This document shows, in pieces, positions 31,422 through 42,485 of a DNA stretch of 43,331 nucleotides. The stretch comes from Minisyncoccota bacterium (lineage in GTDB: Bacteria > Patescibacteriota > Minisyncoccia > Phycocordibacterales > UBA9973). The first letter of the stretch is position 1; the number at the start of each line of letters is the position of its first letter. The translations under genes and the position numbers were made by a program. Location of the stretch: the NCBI GenBank assembly GCA_018062065.1, contig JAGOSX010000004.1, positions 1 to 43,331 of the forward strand, read 5' to 3'. A model generated the notes under the pieces. The model was given only the letters and a program-made list of their open reading frames with translations. It was not told where the DNA came from and searched no databases.

Positions 31422-32480
31422 ATGGATTATAAAAAAGAATTAGAAGATTTAATATTAACAGTAATTCGTGAGAATGGGTCTGACCTTCATTTGGGTGCGG
31501 GTAGATTGCCTGCAATGCGAGTTTACGGTGAGCTTATTTCTTTAGTAAAGCATCCAATCCTTTCTCAAGATGACATGAAAGGGATTTTAGGGGAGTTGCT
31601 AGACAAAGAAAATGTAAATAAATTCTTAGAAGAAAAAGAAGCTGATTTTTCTTATGATTTTCGGGGAGAAGCGAGACTACGTTGCAATGCTTTCTTTCAA
31701 AAAGGTTTAATCAATATTGCTTTTCGTTTAATTCCTCAAGTTAAAAATACTGAAGAGCTTAATCTTCCACCTATAATTACTGAAATAGCAAAACGAAAAC
31801 AAGGATTTTTCCTTGTAGTAGGTCCTGTTGGTCAAGGTAAGTCCACAACTCTGTCTTCTATGATAAATACTATTAATCGTGAGCAAGCTCGTCATATTGT
31901 AACTATTGAAGACCCTATCGAATACGTTTATACTCCCGATAAATCTATCATTAATCAAAGAGAAGTTGGCATCGATACTAAAGACTTTCACACAGCTTTG
32001 CAATCTGTATTTCGTGAAGACGTAAACGTTATTCTTATTGGAGAAATGCGTACCCCTGAGACTATTTCAACTGCCGTTTCTGCAGCTGAGACTGGCCACC
32101 TTGTACTTTCTACTTTACATACTAATAATGCTTCCCAAACGATAGATAGAATTATCGACTCTTTCCCTAGTGGGCAACAAGAGCAAATTCGTATTCAACT
32201 TGCTTCTTCGCTCTTAGGAATTTTTTCTCAAAGATTAGTACCTCGCATTACGGGCGGACTGATTCCTGCGTATGAATTATTACTTAACAACAACGCTGTT
32301 GCTAACCTTATTCGCGAAAAGAGAACTCACGAAATAGATGTGGTTATTGAAACAGGTATGGAAAACGGTATGATTGATCTTAATCACTCTTTACTAGAAC
32401 TCGTACGTAAAGGCGAGATTACTATCGAAAATGCTTATCAATATTCTCTAAATCCAAAAGGCTTAGAGAGAATGCTTTAA
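31422..32480 (+). CDS. pilT: Pilus retraction ATPase PilT
   Basis: A 352-residue hexameric ATPase that retracts the pilus. Walker A reads GPVGQGKSTTLSS (commonly GPTGSGKST), Asp box VTIEDPIEYVY, Walker B NVILIGEMRTPET and His box ETGHLVLSTLHTNN. The C-terminal GRVPAYE-like segment is GGLIPAYELLLNN. It starts one base after the receiver stop. The length is normal. Confidence 0.95.
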   Translation: MDYKKELEDLILTVIRENGSDLHLGAGRLPAMRVYGELISLVKHPILSQDDMKGILGELLDKENVNKFLEEKEADFSYDFRGEARLRCNAFFQKGLINIAFRLIPQVKNTEELNLPPIITEIAKRKQGFFLVVGPVGQGKSTTLSSMINTINREQARHIVTIEDPIEYVYTPDKSIINQREVGIDTKDFHTALQSVFREDVNVILIGEMRTPETISTAVSAAETGHLVLSTLHTNNASQTIDRIIDSFPSGQQEQIRIQLASSLLGIFSQRLVPRITGGLIPAYELLLNNNAVANLIREKRTHEIDVVIETGMENGMIDLNHSLLELVRKGEITIENAYQYSLNPKGLERML

Positions 32481-32492
32481 TTTTTAAAATAT

Positions 32493-33698
32493 ATGTTATT
32501 CAAATATCAATCAATAGACGATAAAGGAATCAAAAAAGAAGGGGAGATAGACGCTCCTAATCGTGATTTGGCTATTTCAGCATTGCAGAGAAGAGGACTT
32601 ATTATTGTATCTATTTCTGAATCTGACAAGAAAAGTGTTTGGGAAATGTCGTTTTTTGATAAGGTAAAGACTAAAGACGTAGTTATCCTTTCTCGTCAAA
32701 TCGCAACACTTTTCGAAGCCCAAGTTTCTGCTCTTAAAGCTTTCACTATGCTTTCGGCGAATTCCGATAATAAACTTTTAGGGAAAAAGTTGCTTGAAAT
32801 TGCAGATGACCTTCAAGCCGGAGTATCTATCTCAGGAGCACTTGCAAAGCATCCAAAAGTTTTTTCTGAATTTTATGTGAACATGGTCCGTTCAGGAGAA
32901 GAAACCGGTAAGCTTAATCAAACTTTCTTGCACCTAGCTTCTTATCTTGATCGCCAATATGCTTTAACTTCTAAAACTCGGAATGCTTTAATATATCCAG
33001 TCTTCGTTATTATTACATTTTTCGTAGTTATGACTTTGATGTTCGTCGTAGTTATACCTAATTTAGCAGAAATTTTAGAAAACTCAGGGCAAGAAATTCC
33101 AACCTTCACTAAAGTTATTATTGGTTTATCTGATTTCTTTGTAAATTATGGATTTATTTTCTTGATATTTTTGGTTTTGTTTGGAATTTGGATGTGGCAA
33201 CTTTCTACTACTGAAGCAGGCAAGAATTATATTGATAGATTAAAGCTCTCTATTCCAGCTGTAGGTAACTTATATCGTAAACTATACCTTTCTCGTATTG
33301 CGGACAACTTAGATACTATGCTCGTTTCAGGTATTCCTATTGTACGTTCTCTAGATATTACTTCAGACGTCGTAGGTAGTAAAATTTATAAAAACGTTAT
33401 CAAAGAATCAGCTGAAGGGGTTAAGTCTGGACTAACTTTATCTCAATCTTTTGAAAAGCATAGTGAATATATGCCAGCTATCATGATTCAAATGGTTAAA
33501 GTAGGAGAGGAGACCGGTTCACTTGGACAAATCCTTAAAACTTTAGGAGATTTCTATAAGAGAGAAGTTGATGATGCGGTAGATACTCTCGTAGGGCTTA
33601 TAGAACCTGTGATGATCGTAGTGCTCGGTTTGGGAGTTGGAATACTTCTAGTTTCAGTACTCGTACCTATTTATAACCTTGCAGGAGGAATCGGGTAA
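32493..33698 (+). CDS. pilC: Inner-membrane platform protein PilC
   Basis: A 401-residue GspF-family protein with two cytoplasmic helical domains (about 70-190 and 270-390) and three membrane helices (about 170-190, 215-235 and 370-395). The repeated EETGKL (SGEETGKLNQTF and VGEETGSLGQIL) is typical. PilC is the base on which PilB and PilT act. A palindromic repeat begins at the very base after the stop codon. Confidence 0.95.
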   Translation: MLFKYQSIDDKGIKKEGEIDAPNRDLAISALQRRGLIIVSISESDKKSVWEMSFFDKVKTKDVVILSRQIATLFEAQVSALKAFTMLSANSDNKLLGKKLLEIADDLQAGVSISGALAKHPKVFSEFYVNMVRSGEETGKLNQTFLHLASYLDRQYALTSKTRNALIYPVFVIITFFVVMTLMFVVVIPNLAEILENSGQEIPTFTKVIIGLSDFFVNYGFIFLIFLVLFGIWMWQLSTTEAGKNYIDRLKLSIPAVGNLYRKLYLSRIADNLDTMLVSGIPIVRSLDITSDVVGSKIYKNVIKESAEGVKSGLTLSQSFEKHSEYMPAIMIQMVKVGEETGSLGQILKTLGDFYKREVDDAVDTLVGLIEPVMIVVLGLGVGILLVSVLVPIYNLAGGIG

Positions 33699-33722
33699 CC
33701 CTGTCAGTCGCGACTGACGGGG
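33699..33722. repeat. 24-bp palindromic repeat, type A (copy 3)
   Basis: CCCTGTCAGTC, then GCGACTGACGGGG. It is nearly perfect and begins immediately after the pilC stop. It matches the inverse of 4684-4707. No T run follows, so it is not a normal terminator. Confidence 0.8.
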
Positions 33723-33802
33723 TAAACATTTAAGTGCCTGCATTTCGTAGCCTTGGCGTAAAAGTGTGGATAACTAACTTGTATATTTTTTATTTTTGCT
33801 TG

Positions 33803-33811
33803 TGATATAAT
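33803..33811 (+). promoter_or_regulatory. Extended -10 promoter of the first pilin gene
   Basis: TGATATAAT with a perfect TATAAT at 33806-33811. The start codon is 135 bases on, so this message has a long leader, unlike most in the window. Confidence 0.65.
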
Positions 33812-33879
33812 ATCTATATAAATAAAGTCGAAAATTATTTAAAAATTTATTAAAAGTTTATTATTAATTTATAGGTATT

Positions 33880-33935
33880 AAGTTTTAGTTTTTGGTTTCT
33901 ATTTTTAGAACCTAAAACCTAGAACCTATAACCTA
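33880..33935 (+). repeat. Hairpin and four 7-base repeats in the pilin leader
   Basis: GAACCTA, AAACCTA, GAACCTA and TAACCTA follow each other at 33908-33935. The first of them pairs with an upstream GGTTTCTA (hairpin GGTTTCTATTTTTAGAACC). The rest of the leader (33812-33880) shows only AT-rich sequence. It is not a CRISPR: the units are too short and lack spacers. Confidence 0.6.
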
Positions 33936-33945
33936 AATACAAAAT

Positions 33946-34401
33946 ATGAAATTAAATTTCAAAAAAGGTTTTACATTGATTGAACTTCTAGTTGTAGTTG
34001 CAATCATAGGTATATTAGCTTCTGTTGTTTTAGCTTCACTAAACACAGCTCGTTCAAAAGGTGCAGATGCAGCTATTAAAGCTAACATGGCTAATGCTCG
34101 CGCAGCAGCAGAGATTTTTTATGATACAGCTACAAACTATACAAACGTTTGTACTCTTTCTAACGGTATAGCAAGTAATCTTTCTGCAGCGATTTCAGCA
34201 GGTTCTACTGGAGCTATTTGTCAAGGTGATGCTACTGCTTGGGCTATGGCTGGTACTTTGAAGAATGCTCCTGGTTATTGGTGTGTTGATAGTACAGGTG
34301 TAGCAAAAGGAACACAAGGTGCAACAACAACCGCTTATACAGCAATTTCAGGTGCTGCGACCGCTGCGTTAACTGCAACAAACGATTACTCTTGTAATTA
34401 A
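33946..34401 (+). CDS. pilA: Type IV prepilin, major-type
   Basis: A 151-residue prepilin. The class III leader ends at G8 (KG / FTLIELLVVVAIIGILASV), with E13 at the +5 position needed for assembly. The long hydrophobic helix is followed by an Ala/Thr-rich globular part with two cysteines near the C-terminal half (YWCVDST and NDYSCN), which would form the pilin disulfide loop. Its own promoter, long leader and strong terminator mark it as a separately and probably highly expressed gene, the best candidate for the major pilin. Confidence 0.92.
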   Translation: MKLNFKKGFTLIELLVVVAIIGILASVVLASLNTARSKGADAAIKANMANARAAAEIFYDTATNYTNVCTLSNGIASNLSAAISAGSTGAICQGDATAWAMAGTLKNAPGYWCVDSTGVAKGTQGATTTAYTAISGAATAALTATNDYSCN

Positions 34402-34411
34402 CTGTTTTTAT

Positions 34412-34438
34412 AAAAACCACTCGAAAGAGTGGTTTTTT
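34412..34438 (+). terminator. Terminator after the first pilin gene
   Basis: AAAACCACTC and GAGTGGTTTT pair around a GAAA tetraloop, followed by T. Confidence 0.92.
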
Positions 34439-34451
34439 ATTTTGTTTAGTT

Positions 34452-34457
34452 TATAAT
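34452..34457 (+). promoter_or_regulatory. TATAAT box before the second pilin gene
   Basis: A perfect TATAAT at 34452-34457, 37 bases before ATG 34495. It lies just after the terminator of the first pilin. Confidence 0.55.
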
Positions 34458-34494
34458 ATATCTATAGGTATTTTTATAAAATAAAATAAATAAA

Positions 34495-34977
34495 ATGAAA
34501 ATAAATAAATTAAATTTCAAAAAAGGTTTTACATTGATTGAACTTCTAGTTGTAGTTGCAATCATCGGAGTGCTTTCAGCAATAGTGTTGTTTACTCTTA
34601 ACTCTGGTAGCACAAAAGGCAAAAATGCTGGGATTAAATCTAACTTAGCAGGAGCTAGAACTCAAGCAGAAGTTTTTTATAATACTAATACTGTTGCAAA
34701 TTTAACTTTTACTAATGTTTGTACTAATGGTGCTGTTGGTGGAGTTCAGGGTATAGGTGCTGCTGTTTTGGCTGCTGCAAAAGTTACAGGTCTGTCTGTT
34801 TTTGTTCAAGATGCTATTGGTACAACTGCAACTGCTACTTGTAATGATAGTGCCGGTGCTTGGGCTGCTGAAGCTCCTTTGGTAGGCGGAGGTATGTGGT
34901 GTGTAGATAGTACTAATAAATCAATTCAAACGGCAGGAACTAGTTTGTCTGCTACAAATGATTATACTTGTAATTAA
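34495..34977 (+). CDS. Type IV prepilin, second copy
   Basis: A 160-residue prepilin with leader cleavage after G11 (KG / FTLIELLVVVAIIGVLSAIVLF) and E at +5. The C-terminal part has the same WCVDST...NDYTCN ending as the first pilin but a different middle. The first 59 bases of the shared region are identical to the first gene (34507-34565 and 33949-34007). No terminator separates it from the glycosyltransferase genes. Confidence 0.92.
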   Translation: MKINKLNFKKGFTLIELLVVVAIIGVLSAIVLFTLNSGSTKGKNAGIKSNLAGARTQAEVFYNTNTVANLTFTNVCTNGAVGGVQGIGAAVLAAAKVTGLSVFVQDAIGTTATATCNDSAGAWAAEAPLVGGGMWCVDSTNKSIQTAGTSLSATNDYTCN

Positions 34978-34989
34978 TTTAGTATAAAT

Positions 34990-36444
34990 ATGTTTTTTAA
35001 AAAAATTTCCAATTTCTTAAATTTAAATAATTTATTTATTGGACTTTTTTTTATTGTTATTTGTGCTCAATTTTTAGTTTTAGATAAGCTGACCCTAGAT
35101 AGATCTATGTGGGCTGATCAAGCTCTATATTTTGAAACAAATGATGAAAGGCAGTACGACTTCCTTTTAGCTTATGGGCATCCAGGAGGACCTATTATTG
35201 AAGGAACTATTGCTTTAAATAAATTATTCTCTATCAATTACGATGACGCACTTTTTTATCTTTTGTTATTTTTTGGTAGTTTAATTATAACTCTAATCTG
35301 TTATCTGATTTATTTACTCAAGAAAAATCTATTTTTTGTTTTAACCACTTTTTTGGTTATAGGATTTCACAGATTTTATGCAGATCTAACCCCGACTTCA
35401 TATATCGCTTCTTTGCTTTTTGTTTTACAAGCATTTTATTCTTTATTTTTATATGAAAATAAAGAAAAATTAAAATTTAAAGATATATTAGGATTTTCTG
35501 TTTTATCTGGGTTAATAATGGCAACTCGTATAGATATAGGTTTTATAGGAACTTTATTTTTTGGAATTTACTTGTTGCCTAAAATCACTATGCGAGATTT
35601 CATATATTCAGTATTTTTTATATTAGGTTCTTTCGTGCTCTTTAATCCTTATATGTGGTATATGCCTTTTCAGCACATAAGTGACTTGGCTTATAAATTT
35701 ATATACCACTATGAATTTTTTGTTACTACGAAAATGAATTTATTGAATATATTTTCAATTTCTATTTTTCCATTATTCTCATTATTAATTTTATTTTTTC
35801 TATCAATTTTTGATATAAAAAAAATATCATTGAATTTACGTTTTTATTTTATGTTGCTTGTTGTTTTTATTTTTACTTATTTTATTTTTATTAATTCTCA
35901 GATCACAACTGTTAGGTATTTTGTACCCATTATTCTAATGTGGGAAGTATTAATGCCAATTTTGATATTAGATTTATTGTCTTCAAATAAATTATCTAAT
36001 TTTATTAAGGACGCCTGTGATTTTAAACATAAAAATTTTATTATTATTTCTATGCTTTTATTGTTTTGCCTTTTTTTTGTTGGTTTTTCTAGCTCACTTT
36101 TATTTTTTGTTTTATTAATTTTCTTTTTATTTTTTAAAAAAATATTTGATATTTTTAAAATAAATCTTTACACTTTATATTTCGTTTCTTTTATATGTAT
36201 ATTACTAACAATAATAACTTTTAATAATTATAGGGATTTTTATTTTTACTCTTTGTTTTTTAAGTTCTTAGACCTAACTACTTTTGTGCTTCTAGGAAGT
36301 TTATTAAATACAATTCTTTCTTTATTTTTAATTAATGATTTAATGAATAAAATAGATAAAACAAATAATGATAATTATGTTCTTTATGTTAAAGTAATAC
36401 TAGTATTATTTTTATTATCTTGTAATCTAACTTTATTTATCTAA
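34990..36444 (+). CDS. Multi-pass glycosyltransferase-like membrane protein (GT-C fold)
   Basis: A 484-residue protein with 10-12 membrane helices. The first extracytoplasmic loop has WADQALYFETNDERQ and YGHPGGP, acidic residues placed like the catalytic Asp-Glu of GT-C enzymes such as protein O-mannosyltransferases. GT-C enzymes move a sugar from a lipid-phosphate donor onto protein or glycan on the outer side. The next gene resembles a polyprenyl-phosphate-sugar synthase, the natural donor maker. The gene is strikingly AT-rich with long poly-Phe/Leu stretches. The acceptor is not known. Confidence 0.75.
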   Translation: MFFKKISNFLNLNNLFIGLFFIVICAQFLVLDKLTLDRSMWADQALYFETNDERQYDFLLAYGHPGGPIIEGTIALNKLFSINYDDALFYLLLFFGSLIITLICYLIYLLKKNLFFVLTTFLVIGFHRFYADLTPTSYIASLLFVLQAFYSLFLYENKEKLKFKDILGFSVLSGLIMATRIDIGFIGTLFFGIYLLPKITMRDFIYSVFFILGSFVLFNPYMWYMPFQHISDLAYKFIYHYEFFVTTKMNLLNIFSISIFPLFSLLILFFLSIFDIKKISLNLRFYFMLLVVFIFTYFIFINSQITTVRYFVPIILMWEVLMPILILDLLSSNKLSNFIKDACDFKHKNFIIISMLLLFCLFFVGFSSSLLFFVLLIFFLFFKKIFDIFKINLYTLYFVSFICILLTIITFNNYRDFYFYSLFFKFLDLTTFVLLGSLLNTILSLFLINDLMNKIDKTNNDNYVLYVKVILVLFLLSCNLTLFI

Positions 36445-36445
36445 A

Positions 36446-37195
36446 ATGATTCCAAACCCTAAAACCGCAATAGTTCTCCCAGCGTACAATGCAGAAAAGA
36501 CCTTGTATAAAACTTTGGCTGATATACCTTATGAGTACGTAGACTTTTTGGTTTTAGTAGATGATAAATCAAAAGATGATACAGTAAAGGTTGCAAAAGG
36601 TATAAGAGAGCAAGAAATTTTTATAAATAAAGAAAATTTTTATATTATTGAATTACCTAAAAACTTAGGTTACGGAGGTAATCAGAAGACTTGTTACGAT
36701 AAGGCTTTAAGTTTAGGGGCAGATATTGTAATAATGCTTCATCCTGATTATCAATATGATTCTAGGGCCATTGCTGATTTTATAAAATCTTTTAATAAAG
36801 AAAAGGCTGATGTAGTTTTGGGTTCAAGAATTCGCAATCGAGCTGAATCTATTTCCGGAGGTATGCCTATTTATAAATATTATTCCAATAGATTTTTATC
36901 TAGTTTGCAAAATTTAATTACGGGTGAAAATCTCTCGGAATGGCATACTGGTATGAGATCTTATAAGAGGGAAGTGTTAGAAAGTATTAAATATAAAGAT
37001 TTTTCTAATGACTTTATTTTCGATACTGAAATGCTTTTATCTATAGTAGCTAGAAAATATAAAATAGGTGAGGTTGCTGTACCTGTTAGGTATTTTAAAG
37101 AAGCCTCTTCTATTAATTTTAAAAGAAGTTTACGATATGGTATTTTAACGTTTTTTCATACTTTAAAATACTTATTTGGTAAATATAAAGATTAG
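36446..37195 (+). CDS. GT2-family glycosyltransferase (polyprenyl-phosphate sugar synthase-like)
   Basis: A 249-residue GT-A enzyme: IVLPAYNAEKTLYKTLADIP, VDDKSKDDT (the nucleotide-binding DD), LPKNLGYGGNQKTCYDKAL, and DIVIMLHPDYQYD, where DxD is replaced by HPDYQYD as in DPM1-like enzymes. It lacks a C-terminal membrane domain. It probably transfers a hexose from a nucleotide sugar to undecaprenyl phosphate, giving the donor for the upstream GT-C protein, one base away. Confidence 0.88.
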   Translation: MIPNPKTAIVLPAYNAEKTLYKTLADIPYEYVDFLVLVDDKSKDDTVKVAKGIREQEIFINKENFYIIELPKNLGYGGNQKTCYDKALSLGADIVIMLHPDYQYDSRAIADFIKSFNKEKADVVLGSRIRNRAESISGGMPIYKYYSNRFLSSLQNLITGENLSEWHTGMRSYKREVLESIKYKDFSNDFIFDTEMLLSIVARKYKIGEVAVPVRYFKEASSINFKRSLRYGILTFFHTLKYLFGKYKD

Positions 37196-37213
37196 CTCTT
37201 GTTTTTTAATTTG

Positions 37214-37222
37214 TGATATAAT
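37214..37222 (+). promoter_or_regulatory. Extended -10 promoter, leaderless (pilD)
   Basis: TGATATAAT at 37214-37222 with a perfect TATAAT, six bases (TTAAGT), ATG at 37229. Confidence 0.75.
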
Positions 37223-37228
37223 TTAAGT

Positions 37229-38014
37229 ATGTTTACATTTTTAGATATCGTATTTCTTTTACTAGGAATGATAGTTGGAAGTTTTTTAAATGTAGTTATT
37301 TATCGTTTTAATACTCATAAAACTTTCGGAGGACGTAGTGTTTGTATGTCTTGCAAGAATCAGATTTGTTGGTATGACTTAGTACCTGTATTTTCTTTCT
37401 GTTTCCTTTCTGGGCGATGCCGTCATTGCAGTTCTAAAATCTCTTGGCAATATCCGGCAGTAGAACTTGCGACGGGAATAATGTTTTTGCTTCTGTTTTC
37501 TAAATTTGAATTTATCTTTTGGGTAGATCCGTTAATATTTGCTTATACTTTTGGATTCTTCGCGACTATTTTTTCTGTGCTCATGGTGATTACTATTTAT
37601 GATTTGAAGCATAAAATTATTCCTGATACTTTGTCTTTAGTTTTCGGAACTTTAGCTTTTATGTCAGTTTTTATTTTTTCTGATTTAATTTTGTATGTGC
37701 ATATGCCGACTTTATATGAATTTGCTGGAATTTTAATTGCTTTACCTTTTGCATTTTTCTTCTTTGTTTCTGGAGGGAAATGGATGGGTTTCGGAGACGC
37801 GAAGCTCGCTATTGGTATTGGACTTCTTTTAGGACTTGCGAAAGGCCTATCGGCTGTAGCTTTAGCTTTTTGGATAGGAGCAGTAGTCGGAATTTTCTTG
37901 GTAATTTTAGGTAAGGTTCGTGGATTTAAAAGCGAAATACCTTTCGCCCCGTTTTTAGCTTTAGGAACTTTCTTAACTTTTCTTTTAGAATTTAATTTCT
38001 TTCATTTATATTAA
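37229..38014 (+). CDS. pilD: Prepilin peptidase PilD
   Basis: A 261-residue membrane aspartyl protease with about seven helices. The N-terminal GSFLNVVIYRF and two cysteine pairs (CMSC and CRHC, in the cytoplasmic loop) are typical. The catalytic aspartates are in IYDLKHKIIPD and MGFGDAKLAIG. It cleaves prepilin leaders after the Gly and methylates the new N-terminus. Its substrates are the six prepilins in this locus. The last base of its stop is the first base of the next gene's ATG. Confidence 0.95.
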   Translation: MFTFLDIVFLLLGMIVGSFLNVVIYRFNTHKTFGGRSVCMSCKNQICWYDLVPVFSFCFLSGRCRHCSSKISWQYPAVELATGIMFLLLFSKFEFIFWVDPLIFAYTFGFFATIFSVLMVITIYDLKHKIIPDTLSLVFGTLAFMSVFIFSDLILYVHMPTLYEFAGILIALPFAFFFFVSGGKWMGFGDAKLAIGIGLLLGLAKGLSAVALAFWIGAVVGIFLVILGKVRGFKSEIPFAPFLALGTFLTFLLEFNFFHLY

Positions 38015-38664
38015 TGAATTTTAAAAAGCTACAAAAGAATAAAGGAATGACTTATGTTGAGCTTATTGTAGTTTTATCTATTGCTGGAATTATCGCTAGC
38101 ATATCTCTTTTTAATTATAAAGATTTTCAAGACCGCGTTGATATGAAAAATTTAGCTAGTGATATTGCTAGTAAAATAGTTGAAGCTCAGAAAAACTCTA
38201 TTTCCGGTAAATTACCTGTAACAGGAGCACCGAGCAGTACTTGGAAACCGTCATATGGAGTATATTTTGATTTAGAGAATGGTACTGATCCTAAAAAAAG
38301 TTTTTATTTATTTACTGATTTAGATGAAAATAAAGCTTTTAATTTAGGGGATATTAATGATTGTCCTATAAATGAATGTAGTGCTAAAGTCACCTTGGGT
38401 AATAATTATGAAATTAATGATCTTTATATTTATACTTCTGATGGCTCTCCTGATCCAACCGCTAATAATATATTACAACTTAGTATAAACTTTACTCGTC
38501 CGAATTCTGGAGCAATTTTTTCCAATAAAGATCCTAGTACTTATAATTCTGTTTTTGGAGAAAGTACTCAAATCTTTTATACAGAAATTATTTTATTAAA
38601 CACTAGAAATTCTACTACTGCTACTATTAGAGTTCATTCTTCAGGTAAAGTAGAAATAATATAA
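38014..38664 (+). CDS. Minor pilin-like protein
   Basis: A 216-residue prepilin. The leader ends at G11 (NKG / MTYVELIVVLSIAGIIASISL), with Met instead of the usual Phe at +1 and E at +5. The C-terminal domain is beta-rich (SYGVYFDLENGTD, VRVHSSGKVEII) as in GspH/FimT-type minor pilins. It begins a four-gene set of minor pilins. Confidence 0.88.
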   Translation: MNFKKLQKNKGMTYVELIVVLSIAGIIASISLFNYKDFQDRVDMKNLASDIASKIVEAQKNSISGKLPVTGAPSSTWKPSYGVYFDLENGTDPKKSFYLFTDLDENKAFNLGDINDCPINECSAKVTLGNNYEINDLYIYTSDGSPDPTANNILQLSINFTRPNSGAIFSNKDPSTYNSVFGESTQIFYTEIILLNTRNSTTATIRVHSSGKVEII

Positions 38665-38665
38665 T

Positions 38666-39310
38666 ATGGATATTAAAAAATTAAAAATTAATATAGGAGG
38701 ATATACTATCATAGAAATGATGATAGCTATTTCGATATTTCTTATTGTTATTTCTATCGGAATGAATGGACTTTTGCAATCTAATTTAGTTTTAAATAAA
38801 TCTCGTGATATGAGAAATATTATGGATAATTTATCTTTTGTTATGGAAGATATGTCTCGTAGTATTCGTACTGGATATAAATATCGTTGTTTTGATGAAG
38901 GTTTAATTTGGGAAAATTCTTACATTCAAGATGGGTCCTTAGAAATTCCTCGCAGTTGTGCTTTAGGACATGCAATAGCTTTTGAAGAAGCAACTACAGG
39001 AAATGTAGGTGAGGCAAAAGATCAATGGATTTATCGTTTTGGTTTTGATGAGAGGACTGGAGGATTTACTATCTATAAGTCTATAAATGGAGGATTAAAT
39101 TTTTACCCTTTAACTGATTCTAAAATTGTTTTTGATCAAACTTCTGGGATTTCGGTTTTGGCAGCAGAACCTCAAGATGCTGATCCTGTAAATGACGGTC
39201 AACCTTTTGTTATTATTAGACTTTCTGGTTATATAGAGTTTAAAGGAATTAAAACGCCTTTTAACTTACAAACTTCTGTCTCTCAAACCTTAATAGATAT
39301 TACTATTTAA
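38666..39310 (+). CDS. Minor pilin-like protein (PilW/GspJ-type)
   Basis: A 214-residue prepilin. Leader GG / YTIIEMMIAISIFLIVISIGM, with E at +5. The C-terminal part has DMSRSIRTGYKYRC, typical of PilW/GspJ-like minor pilins, and SGYIEFKGIKTPF near the end. The TAA T ATG junction to the previous gene suggests coupled translation. Confidence 0.88.
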   Translation: MDIKKLKINIGGYTIIEMMIAISIFLIVISIGMNGLLQSNLVLNKSRDMRNIMDNLSFVMEDMSRSIRTGYKYRCFDEGLIWENSYIQDGSLEIPRSCALGHAIAFEEATTGNVGEAKDQWIYRFGFDERTGGFTIYKSINGGLNFYPLTDSKIVFDQTSGISVLAAEPQDADPVNDGQPFVIIRLSGYIEFKGIKTPFNLQTSVSQTLIDITI

Positions 39311-39313
39311 TAT

Positions 39314-39940
39314 ATGAAAAAAAATAAGATAAAATTCAATAAAGGTTCTATCCGAAATGCTACGCATAATGTTGCAGGTGGGTTTACTTTAGTCGAGACT
39401 TTAGTTGCTATTTCTATTTTTACTATTGCTCTTATTGGTATGCTTAATATTACTGGCGGAACTATTTCTGATACAAATTACGCTAAAGATAAACTTGTTG
39501 CCAATTATCTTGCTTCAGAAGGCATAGAATATATTCGTAATTTACGTGATACTTATAATCTGTATGAAGCGAATGGTTGGGATGGATTTTTGTCTCATAT
39601 CAAGGTTTGTAAAGTTGAAAATAAAACTGGTTGCTATATAAATCCGCGAAATATTGATTTTAATAATCAAACTCAACCTATGAAATCTTTAGAGGTCAAC
39701 GAATGTGCCGGAGGAGTTTGCCCTAATTTATACTATGAACCAGATTTAGCAATTTACAAATATAATTATATTTCCGGCAACCTTACTTCTTTTAGTCGCA
39801 AAATCTTTATTGAAGAATTACCTACCCAAAATTTACAAGATAAAGAGATAAAAGTAACTTCTACTGTTTCTTTTGTTGCTGGTCGTAGGTCAAGCTCTGT
39901 GACTTTTACTACTTATTTAAAAAATTGGAATGAATTTTAA
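39314..39940 (+). CDS. Minor pilin-like protein (PilV/GspI-type)
   Basis: A 208-residue prepilin with a long, basic leader; cleavage after G23 (VAGG / FTLVETLVAISIFTIALIGML), E at +5. The EGIEYIRNLRDT segment is typical of PilV/GspI-type minor pilins. A CysxxxxxCys region (NECAGGVCPNLYYE) could form a disulfide. Confidence 0.88.
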   Translation: MKKNKIKFNKGSIRNATHNVAGGFTLVETLVAISIFTIALIGMLNITGGTISDTNYAKDKLVANYLASEGIEYIRNLRDTYNLYEANGWDGFLSHIKVCKVENKTGCYINPRNIDFNNQTQPMKSLEVNECAGGVCPNLYYEPDLAIYKYNYISGNLTSFSRKIFIEELPTQNLQDKEIKVTSTVSFVAGRRSSSVTFTTYLKNWNEF

Positions 39941-39941
39941 T

Positions 39942-42471
<2,530 letters not shown>

Positions 42472-42473
42472 TT

Positions 42474-42479
42474 TATAAT
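42474..42479 (+). promoter_or_regulatory. TATAAT box, leaderless, before the zinc-ribbon gene
   Basis: A perfect TATAAT at 42474-42479, six bases (ATATTT), ATG 42486, right after the ligA stop. Confidence 0.6.
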
Positions 42480-42485
42480 ATATTT

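Noticed and set aside
33908-33935. Four 7-base repeats as a CRISPR array
   Set aside because: Units are 7 bases without spacers; no cas genes are present. No CRISPR was seen anywhere in the window.
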